NCBI GenBank assembly: GCA_012271025.1
Contig: JAAXHF010000360.1
Span: 1-11,554, forward strand
DNA: 11,554 bases
Source: Deltaproteobacteria bacterium
Lineage (GTDB): Bacteria > Desulfobacterota_B > Binatia > Bin18
Direction of reading: 5' to 3'
Numbering within the stretch: position 1 is the first letter of the stretch; every line of letters begins with the position of its first letter. The notes beneath the pieces were generated by a model. It was not told where the DNA came from. It did no database searches and was given only the letters and a program-made list of their open reading frames with translations. Below, one piece after another: positions 1-5,363 of the stretch. A program made the translations under genes and the position numbers.

Positions 1-1
1 C

Positions 2-103
2 ATCAAGCGGGCGCTGGATGGCGAGCTGTATTTTTACTCACGGATTTTCGGCTTTGGGCTGGCCGAGCCGGTCGAGCCGGTCACGATTGAGAATATGGGC
101 TGA
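2..103 (+). CDS. C-terminal end of an unrecognised protein (5' partial)
   Basis: The frame that starts at base 2 is open for 33 codons and stops at TGA 101-103. The peptide begins [16 protein letters not shown] and ends VTIENMG. Codon choice is GC-rich and coding-like, and the stop falls 30 bases before the end of the convergent amidohydrolase gene, as expected for a real gene end. No motif identifies a family. A rival frame that reads on to 290 runs antisense through the amidohydrolase and is less likely. Only the tail is visible, so no function is proposed. Confidence 0.45.
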   Translation: MKRALDGELYFYSRIFGFGLAEPVEPVTIENMG

Positions 104-133
104 CAGGGCAGACCTTCCCCGCATCAGGGACAC

Positions 134-1000
134 CTATCCCTCGGGCAGCCGGAAGAGCCGGACGGCATTGTCGCGCATCAGCTTCCGCCGGGCGTCCGGC
201 CGCAGACCGAGTTCGCCTATCTCTTTGACCATCCGCTCCGGATCAATCACCGGCCAGTCGGTGCCAAACAGGACTTTGTCCCTCCCGTAGGTATTGAGAT
301 AGTGCACGAACGGCTGCGGCCAGTGGCGTGGGGCGTAGGCATCGCAGCCGATATACACATTCTCGTGCTTCCAGGCCACCGAGATCATCTCTTCTGTCCA
401 CGGATAGCCGATATGAATGCCGATGAGTGTCAGCTCCGGAAAATCAATGGCAATCTGATCGAGCGTGATGGGCCGCCCGACGCTGGGCAGAACGCGGTCG
501 CGCTGGTAGCGCAGACAGTGACCGACCTGCATCATGATCGGCACCTCAAGCTCGCAGCACTTGGCGTAAATCGGATAATATCGAGCCTGATCGGGCGCCA
601 ACTCGAACCAGTGGGGGTACAGGTGCACGCCAACAAAGCCGTACTCGCGAATGCCCTGCTCCAGCTCACGCAGGCCGCGCATGCCCAGCGTCGGATCTGC
701 CCCGGCCAGACCCGAGAAACGGTCCGGATATTTTTGGCAGATGTCCGCCACCCGTTCATACGGAATGGCAAACGAGCCGGTGACCCGCATGTCACCGGCT
801 CGCACCGCAATCAGGAACGAGCGCTCAATGCCCGCCCGGTCCATTTTTTCCAGATATTTTTCGATCGACACCCCGCGGCGAATATCCTCGGAAAAGCGCA
901 GCTGAGTCATGAACGTCTCGTCAATGCCCGTCTGCCCCAGCCGGACTTCCTGTTCGGTAAAAAGATTACACACAATATCAATCGCTCCCTCAGCAGCCAT
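134..1000 (-). CDS. Amidohydrolase-2 family (ACMSD-like TIM-barrel) protein lacking the HxH motif
   Basis: A 288-residue protein resembling the PF04909 amidohydrolase-related family, whose members hydrolyse or decarboxylate small substrates at a metal site in a TIM barrel. Visible family blocks are GVHLYPHW (124-131), VPIMMQVGH with H161, IHIGYPW with H196, and KVLFGTDWP with the probable catalytic D248, then a C-terminal NAVRLFRL helix. The first strand, where relatives carry the HxH metal ligands, reads AIDIVCNLF (6-14), so both histidines are absent. The start is the ATG at 1000, with AAAGGAGGG a few bases upstream. The frame stays open to 1306, but that extension runs antisense into the neighbouring SDR gene and through a palindrome. 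There is no signal peptide, so it is probably cytoplasmic. It is divergent from the SDR gene and may act in the same catabolic route (inference). The substrate is unknown. Confidence 0.88.
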   Translation of the reverse strand: MAAEGAIDIVCNLFTEQEVRLGQTGIDETFMTQLRFSEDIRRGVSIEKYLEKMDRAGIERSFLIAVRAGDMRVTGSFAIPYERVADICQKYPDRFSGLAGADPTLGMRGLRELEQGIREYGFVGVHLYPHWFELAPDQARYYPIYAKCCELEVPIMMQVGHCLRYQRDRVLPSVGRPITLDQIAIDFPELTLIGIHIGYPWTEEMISVAWKHENVYIGCDAYAPRHWPQPFVHYLNTYGRDKVLFGTDWPVIDPERMVKEIGELGLRPDARRKLMRDNAVRLFRLPEG

Positions 1001-1025
1001 CGGCCGACCCTCCTTTCGCCTGCAA

Positions 1026-1055
1026 AGCATACACAAACGCGGGACGGGTTTGAAA
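1026..1055 (-). promoter_or_regulatory. Putative sigma70-type promoter of the amidohydrolase gene
   Basis: On the minus strand a TATGCT -10 box (1026-1031) lies 18 bases downstream of a weak TTTCAA -35 box (1050-1055). The predicted transcript would start near 1019 and give a leader of about 20 bases containing the AAAGGAGGG ribosome site. The -35 box lies inside the palindrome at 1041-1063. This was matched by eye only. Confidence 0.3.
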
Positions 1056-1063
1056 CCCGCCCC
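1041..1063. repeat. Palindromic element in the divergent intergenic region
   Basis: The core CGGGTTTGAAACCCG (1045-1059) is a perfect inverted repeat with 7-base arms around a single central G at 1052. One mismatch later, three more pairs (1041-1043 with 1061-1063) extend it to 23 bases. A one-base loop cannot form a normal RNA hairpin, so it is either a DNA-binding site or a dispersed palindrome. I recall near-identical GGGTTTGAAACCCGCCCCTAC units as common intergenic repeats in genomes of uncultured bacteria. No second copy was noticed in this window. Confidence 0.55.
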
Positions 1064-1066
1064 TAC

Positions 1067-1096
1067 TCGACAAGCCTGACCTCGACGCAGTACAAA
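1067..1096 (+). promoter_or_regulatory. Putative sigma70-type promoter of the SDR gene
   Basis: TCGACA (1067-1072; five of six bases match TTGACA) is followed after 18 bases by TACAAA (1091-1096; four of six match TATAAT). The predicted start near 1103 leaves a leader of about 55 bases before the ATG at 1158. The element begins four bases after the palindrome ends. Matched by eye. Confidence 0.33.
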
Positions 1097-1157
1097 GAGG
1101 AGCCCGGCGACGGGCGAAAAACGAACGCCGAAGACACAACACATTGAGGAGAGACGT

Positions 1158-1922
1158 ATGGCGCGCTTAGACGGAAAAGTTGCGATTATCACCGGCGGTT
1201 CGGGCGGCATCGGAAAAGCGGCCGGCCGGCTGTTTGTCGAGGCCGGGGCCGAGGTTTTGCTGGTCGATCTGGCCGAGGAGCCCCTCAAGCAGGCGGCCCA
1301 AGACATCGGCAGCCCGGCGCTCAGCTATGCGGTTGCCGACGTGACCGATCCCGAGCAGGCGCAGACCTACGTCCGCACTGCGGTCGAGCGCTACGGCGGG
1401 GTGGATATCCTGCTGGCCAACGCCGGGGTCGAGGGCGTGGTGCAGGCGATCCCCGACTACCCGATTGACACCTTCGATAAGGTCATAGCGGTGAACGTGC
1501 GCGGGGTGTGGCTGGGGCTCAAATACGTCATGCCCGAGATGGAAAAACGCGGCGGCGGCAGTATCGTCATCACCTCGAGCGTGGCCGGGGTCAGGGGCAC
1601 GGCAAATGTCTCGGCCTATATCACCAGCAAACACGCCGTGGTCGGCCTGATGCGCAGCGCGGCGCTGGAGGGCGCCAAGAAGGGCATTCGGGTCAATACG
1701 GTCAATCCGGGCCCAATCGAAACCCGCATGATGCGCTCCCTCGAAGAGGGCTTCTCGCCCGACGCGCCGGCCCAGGCCAAGGAGGGTTTTGCCACCCTGC
1801 TGCCGCTCCACCGCTACGGCGAACCCGAGGAAGTCTCACAGCTGGTGCTCTTCCTGGCCAGCGACGACAGCAGCTACTGCACCGGCGGGGTGTACATGGT
1901 TGATGGCGGCATGTCGGCCTGA
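1158..1922 (+). CDS. Classical short-chain dehydrogenase/reductase (SDR)
   Basis: A 254-residue cytoplasmic NAD(P)-dependent oxidoreductase, the normal length for a classical SDR. The Rossmann cofactor loop TGGSGGIG is at 12-19. D37 ends strand beta-2, which usually favours NAD over NADP. D61-V62 contacts adenine and NAG is at 88-90. The catalytic tetrad is N113, S141 (ITSSVAG), Y154 and K158 (YITSK). NPGPIETRM (183-191) and the terminal VDGG turn are also typical. GAGGAGAG at 1146-1153 is a good ribosome site for the ATG. The class interconverts alcohols and ketones or reduces acyl-ACP intermediates, and the sequence does not fix the substrate. A FabG-like role is possible, but no fatty-acid genes lie nearby. 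It is divergent from the amidohydrolase. Confidence 0.95.
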   Translation: MARLDGKVAIITGGSGGIGKAAGRLFVEAGAEVLLVDLAEEPLKQAAQDIGSPALSYAVADVTDPEQAQTYVRTAVERYGGVDILLANAGVEGVVQAIPDYPIDTFDKVIAVNVRGVWLGLKYVMPEMEKRGGGSIVITSSVAGVRGTANVSAYITSKHAVVGLMRSAALEGAKKGIRVNTVNPGPIETRMMRSLEEGFSPDAPAQAKEGFATLLPLHRYGEPEEVSQLVLFLASDDSSYCTGGVYMVDGGMSA

Positions 1923-1961
1923 GCGAGACGAGGTCGGCAGGGCCATCGTGTACCACAGTTG

Positions 1962-1967
1962 TACAAT
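1962..1967 (+). promoter_or_regulatory. Putative -10 box upstream of the DUF2235 gene
   Basis: TACAAT matches five of six bases of TATAAT and lies 33 bases before the ATG at 2001, inside the short palindrome TTGTACAA (1960-1967). No convincing -35 box is present at 16-18 bases upstream, so the promoter would be weak or activator-dependent. Confidence 0.3.
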
Positions 1968-2000
1968 TTGAGCCCATGACATTCTGTGGGTAAAGGAGAC

Positions 2001-3041
2001 ATGAAAAAGCGCATTGTGATCTGCGCGGACGGCACCTGGAACCGCCCCGAAAAGAATTTGAAAGAAGACGTTCCAACCAACGTGATTCGACTCGCTCGCG
2101 CCGTCAGCCCGGTTGCCGCTGATAACGCGCCGCAACAAGTCTTTTACGATTGGGGCCTGGGCTCCTACCACGATGAGTGGAGCGCCGGGATAACGGGCAG
2201 CGGCATACATAAGAACATCATGGACGGCTACCGTTACATCGTTCAGAACTATTCACCGGGCGACGAGCTGTTCCTGTTCGGCTTCAGTCGTGGGGCCTAC
2301 ACGGTGCGGAGTCTGTGCGGCCTGATTCACAACTGCGGTATCCTGAAACGCCCGGACGCGCGTCTGATCCAAACGGCTTTCGACCACTACAAGCGCCAAG
2401 AAGAGGAGTACGCACCAAAAGGAGCAAAGTCTATCGCGTTTCGTGAGAGGCATACCCGCCCGTCCAATGAGGTCCAGTTCCTGGGCGTATTCGACACGGT
2501 GGGAGCGCTTGGGATCCCACTTTCCTGTTTAGGCTCGTTGAACACTGAGGACGAGTTTTATGATTCAAAAATGGGTCCAAACGTGCGTATTGCCCGCCAC
2601 GCCCTCGCCATCGACGAACGACGCCATGACTTTCAAGCAACTATTCTGCAACCCCGAAGAAACCTGGATTTGAAGCAGGTCTGGTTCGTTGGAGTCCATT
2701 CCGATGTGGGCGGGGGTTACAAGCCGGACAAAGGCGGCAAGCTGCTGTCGGACATCGCGCTGGGCTGGATGATGGGTGAGGCTGAGCAAGCCGGCCTGTC
2801 GTTCGAGAAGCACCTTGGTCGGAGACTGAAGCCGGACCCTGCTGCCACGCTGCACAATTCTTCGAGCCTCAAGTTCCGTTCCTGGAAAGACAGATGGCGT
2901 CCGATAAATCATAGGAAAGGCGAGGTGTTGATTCACAGGTCGGTAAAGCAACGCTGGGAGCAGGATTCCAGCTGCCGGCCAGAGAACCTGAAGGCGTATA
3001 TCAACAAAAACGGCAACAGATGGCCGACGCTGGAAGGATAA
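2001..3041 (+). CDS. DUF2235 / Tle1-like alpha/beta hydrolase (putative lipase)
   Basis: A 346-residue protein with the hallmarks of PF09994 (DUF2235), the catalytic domain shared with type VI secretion phospholipase effectors of the Tle1 type. It opens with RIVICADGTWN (4-14). GFSRGAYTVRSLCGLI (94-109) carries the probable nucleophile S96 in a GxSxG elbow. FLGVFDTVGALGIP (160-173) supplies a candidate acid, D165. RIARHALAIDERR follows at 196-208, and VWFVGVHSDVGGGY (227-240) gives H233. There is no signal peptide or membrane segment. The start chosen is the ATG just after AAAGGAGAC; a GTG at 1986 would add five residues but has no ribosome site. No VgrG, PAAR, Hcp or immunity gene is nearby, so a secreted-effector role is not supported. 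GC is lower than in its neighbours, and AGA, AGG and ATA codons occur, which suggests acquisition by transfer. Confidence 0.9.
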   Translation: MKKRIVICADGTWNRPEKNLKEDVPTNVIRLARAVSPVAADNAPQQVFYDWGLGSYHDEWSAGITGSGIHKNIMDGYRYIVQNYSPGDELFLFGFSRGAYTVRSLCGLIHNCGILKRPDARLIQTAFDHYKRQEEEYAPKGAKSIAFRERHTRPSNEVQFLGVFDTVGALGIPLSCLGSLNTEDEFYDSKMGPNVRIARHALAIDERRHDFQATILQPRRNLDLKQVWFVGVHSDVGGGYKPDKGGKLLSDIALGWMMGEAEQAGLSFEKHLGRRLKPDPAATLHNSSSLKFRSWKDRWRPINHRKGEVLIHRSVKQRWEQDSSCRPENLKAYINKNGNRWPTLEG

Positions 3042-3066
3042 ACGCCTCCGCTGAACAAGAAGGCGG

Positions 3067-3288
3067 TCAGTCCTCGATGAACGAGCGCAGGGCGGTGCGC
3101 CAACCCGAGGAGGCAAAACGCGCTTGTAGGTTGAACTCTTCTACCTCGTCCATGCTCGGCATACGCGACAGCCGCCAGCCGCCGTCCTGGCTGTCGCCCG
3201 AGGCGCGCGGCTGGGTCAGCCGTTCGAGCAGCGGAATGGGCAGGTCCATGCCCTTGGCGATTTTCTGAATGAACTCGTCCCTGGTCAT
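3067..3288 (-). CDS. Small uncharacterised protein downstream of the FIST gene
   Basis: A 73-residue acidic, soluble protein starting MTRDEFIQKI and ending LRSFIED. It follows the FIST gene by 14 bases on the same strand, and GAGGGG stands 7 bases before its ATG at 3288, so it is probably co-transcribed and translated. Its stop lies 25 bases from the convergent stop of the DUF2235 gene. No motif is recognised. The opening segment, DEFIQKIAKGMDLPIPLLERL, could form one amphipathic helix. It may be an accessory or partner of the FIST protein, judged only from the gene order. Confidence 0.65.
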   Translation of the reverse strand: MTRDEFIQKIAKGMDLPIPLLERLTQPRASGDSQDGGWRLSRMPSMDEVEEFNLQARFASSGWRTALRSFIED

Positions 3289-3302
3289 GCGTCGCCCCTC
3301 GC

Positions 3303-4511
3303 CTAGTGGAGCGGCCCGGTCCGCTCGCCGACCAGGATCAGCACGCCGGTGTACTGGAGTAGGGATTCGACCCGTTGGATGGGCGCGATCTCACACCCCG
3401 AGAAAAACCCGACAATCGGCACGTCACCGATGTACTGGGCGATATACGAGGTGTCGAGGTCGGCAAAACCGTACAAGCCCTGGCCCCGGCCCACACAGTT
3501 GACGTACAGGCCGAAGGCCGGCTTGGCGTCGGCCCAGGTCTGAGCCTGATGTTCCAGCACCCGCTTGAGGTCGGCCCGCGAGCCGTCGCCGCTGCGCAGG
3601 GTAAAGACCATTTTCTGGCCCTGGTGAACCTCGTCGGCAATCGCCACAATCCCCTGATCGGCATCAAAACCGATCAGGTTGCGCACCACGTACTCGCTGG
3701 CCGCAATGTGCTGGCGCTCGGCGTCAACCGGCATCCCGGCGAACACCACCCCGGCCGCTCGGCGCAAATCCTCGCGCAGGGGCGGCGGCAGCAGCTCGAC
3801 AAAGACCTCGAAGGCCGGCCGGTCGTCCAGCTCAAGGATGAGGTTGCGATGGGCCTTGGTGACGGTGTGGACCGGACCGATTGGCTGGCACGACTGAGAG
3901 ATACCGACCGAATAGGCAAAATTGCCGCTCAACAGGGCACCGCTCACGGCATTGTTGCCGACCGTATCGCCGCACAGCTGGAAGGTTTCGCCCACGCTGC
4001 CGTCCTCGGACGCCCCGCCGCCGACGGCCTCAATCGGCCCCCCAGCGGCGCTCAAGCCCTGGCTCAGGCCCTGAAAAAACGCGCCGGAATTGAAATTATA
4101 GGTATCCGGAAACACCATCAGCAGGTTTTCCGGCCCGCGGTGGGGCTGGACACGGGTCGCAATCTCCTGGCCGGTTTCCTGACCCCGGCCGCGCAGCTGG
4201 GGAATAAAGAAGCGTTCGGCGGCAAACGCGTCGGCCCGCACGGTGAGCACCGCAACCCCGGCCGTCCGCTCCACCTCCTTGCCGGACACCAGCACGCCGC
4301 CGGCGCTACAGCCCACCACGTTGGCGGTCCCGGCCGTGGTCTGGACCGTGCGCAGCAGCTGGCTGTAGGCGGTCCCATGATCGGCCGTGGCAAAGACCAG
4401 CGCCAGGTCGGCGCGATCAATTGCGGCTTGGCTGAGGGCGGTCTGGGTTGCCTCGCGCGCGGCCTCGGCCGTGTTTTTCTGGGTCGACAGACCCACTCCA
4501 GCTTGAATCAT
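3303..4511 (-). CDS. FIST (FIST_N + FIST_C) sensory domain protein
   Basis: A 402-residue soluble protein consisting of just the two FIST halves. FIST_N spans about 30-225, with ADLALVFAT (34-42), the VVGCSAGGVL signature (65-74) and AVGGGASEDG (162-171). FIST_C spans about 226-380, with NCVGRGQGLYG (338-348) and VPIVGFFSGCEIAPI (364-378). FIST domains are thought to bind small ligands, possibly amino acids, and usually feed histidine kinases, cyclic-di-GMP enzymes or chemoreceptors. Here no output domain is attached and none is encoded within the window. The ATG at 4511 has GGAGGAG 7 bases upstream. It is the middle gene of a leftward three-gene unit, 31 bases after the 232-residue protein and 14 before the small protein. 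It has no signal peptide or membrane segment. Confidence 0.9.
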   Translation of the reverse strand: MIQAGVGLSTQKNTAEAAREATQTALSQAAIDRADLALVFATADHGTAYSQLLRTVQTTAGTANVVGCSAGGVLVSGKEVERTAGVAVLTVRADAFAAERFFIPQLRGRGQETGQEIATRVQPHRGPENLLMVFPDTYNFNSGAFFQGLSQGLSAAGGPIEAVGGGASEDGSVGETFQLCGDTVGNNAVSGALLSGNFAYSVGISQSCQPIGPVHTVTKAHRNLILELDDRPAFEVFVELLPPPLREDLRRAAGVVFAGMPVDAERQHIAASEYVVRNLIGFDADQGIVAIADEVHQGQKMVFTLRSGDGSRADLKRVLEHQAQTWADAKPAFGLYVNCVGRGQGLYGFADLDTSYIAQYIGDVPIVGFFSGCEIAPIQRVESLLQYTGVLILVGERTGPLH

Positions 4512-4542
4512 GGCCCGCTCCTCCTGCCACTTCCGACCGACT

Positions 4543-5241
4543 TCAGTCAGCCGTGTCGGTTTCCAGCTTCTTCAGGCCCAGCCGTTCGTAGTATTTGGCC
4601 GGCACCTTGCTCGCATCCTTGTAGATAATGAACGAGCAGTGCTCCTTGCCCAGGACTGCAGCCGGTTCGACCACCACAAACGGCTTGCCGTTCTTCTCAA
4701 TGTCCACCAGTTCCATCGGGGGCTCGTGGGCGCAATAGACCGGAAAGTTGGCCCGGTTATAGGTCATCCGCTGGGGTTTCTCAACCGTCAGAAACCCGTC
4801 CGGTCCCTCGTATTTGCCCTCCAGGACCAGCCGCCCGCCGCTGCCGCACGGCTGCATCTGGATCACGACCTTTTCGTCATCCTCCTGGAGTTCCATCGGC
4901 TGCAGGTGACCGCGCAGGCCGGCCACGAACATCTTGATTCGCTGGGGCAGTTTGTCCGCCCCCTGGGGCATCTTTTCCAGGTTGGGCAGCCACCAGGCTT
5001 TGACCCCGGCGGTCATGATCTCGTCCAGCGCCTCATCCCCGAAGCGGCGGCCGATCTCGCTCAGCATGGCCGTCGTCCAGTTGCGGTACAGGTCGTGCAT
5101 GCTCAGAAATTCGTTATACATCCGCTGGCCGATCCGTTTGGCCGCCTCAGTGTCTCCGGCCTCAATCGCCTCGGTCAACCGATCAACCGAGCGTTTGCCC
5201 ATCTCACGCAGCTCGTCCTCAGAAAAAAATCGCTCTGCCAT
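4543..5241 (-). CDS. Uncharacterised 232-residue protein with PCGSGGRL motif
   Basis: A soluble two-part protein. Residues 1-110 are mainly helical and charged (EDELREMGKRSVDRL, then EFLSMHDLYRNWTTAML at 44-60). Residues 112-222 are probably mixed alpha/beta, with GHLQPMEL, QPCGSGGRL (130-138), FPVYCAHEPPMEL (166-178) and CSFIIYKD near 202-209. H112, C132, C170, H172 and C202 could form a metal or redox site, but that is inference. I recall similar proteins, annotated only as hypothetical, in genomes of uncultured soil bacteria, and could not check this. The ATG at 5241 is preferred because AGGAG lies 8 bases upstream; a GTG at 5247 would leave only 2 bases. It is first in a unit with the FIST gene, so a shared ligand or pathway is plausible. 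Confidence 0.8.
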   Translation of the reverse strand: MAERFFSEDELREMGKRSVDRLTEAIEAGDTEAAKRIGQRMYNEFLSMHDLYRNWTTAMLSEIGRRFGDEALDEIMTAGVKAWWLPNLEKMPQGADKLPQRIKMFVAGLRGHLQPMELQEDDEKVVIQMQPCGSGGRLVLEGKYEGPDGFLTVEKPQRMTYNRANFPVYCAHEPPMELVDIEKNGKPFVVVEPAAVLGKEHCSFIIYKDASKVPAKYYERLGLKKLETDTAD

Positions 5242-5275
5242 CGTCACTTCTCCTGTGTGTCAAGACTCGTGCCAG

Positions 5276-5305
5276 GGTATACCCCAACTGCCCCTCACAT
5301 TGCAA
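5276..5305 (-). promoter_or_regulatory. Putative promoter of the leftward FIST unit
   Basis: Read on the minus strand, TTGCAA (5300-5305) is followed after 18 bases by TATACC (5276-5281), each matching four of six consensus bases. The start of transcription would fall near 5269, about 28 bases before the ATG at 5241. TTGCAA is its own reverse complement, so the same hexamer could serve as a -35 box for the rightward gene, with a poor TAGGCT -10 at 5323-5328. Matched by eye. Confidence 0.28.
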
Positions 5306-5363
5306 AGCCCGGTTCGCCTCGCTAGGCTGCTGCCAGCCGTTCCCGCGAGGAGTCGCCGTCCAG

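Noticed and set aside
302..1147. 281-codon open frame on the + strand across the amidohydrolase
   Set aside because: It is antisense to a gene with recognisable family motifs and a strong ribosome site, and its own translation matches nothing familiar.
1001..1306. Upstream extension of the amidohydrolase frame to 1306
   Set aside because: The added residues run through the intergenic palindrome and antisense into the SDR gene, while ATG 1000 has an excellent ribosome site and begins the conserved fold.
1986..2000. GTG start five codons upstream for the DUF2235 gene
   Set aside because: It has no ribosome site of its own and would place AAAGGAG inside the coding region; the family normally begins close to the ICADGTWN motif.
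2001..3041. Type VI secretion effector-immunity locus
   Set aside because: No VgrG, PAAR, Hcp, chaperone or lipoprotein immunity gene is adjacent, and the protein is about the length of the catalytic domain alone.
3043..3065. Possible terminator hairpin between the convergent DUF2235 and small-protein genes
   Set aside because: Only a 5-base stem (CGCCT/AGGCG) with a 13-base loop and no T-run on either strand; too weak to call.
3375..4628. 417-codon open frame on the + strand, longer than the FIST gene opposite it
   Set aside because: It is antisense to a gene with clear FIST motifs, has low-complexity His/Arg/Gly-rich content and no ribosome site. GC-rich DNA commonly opens such frames.
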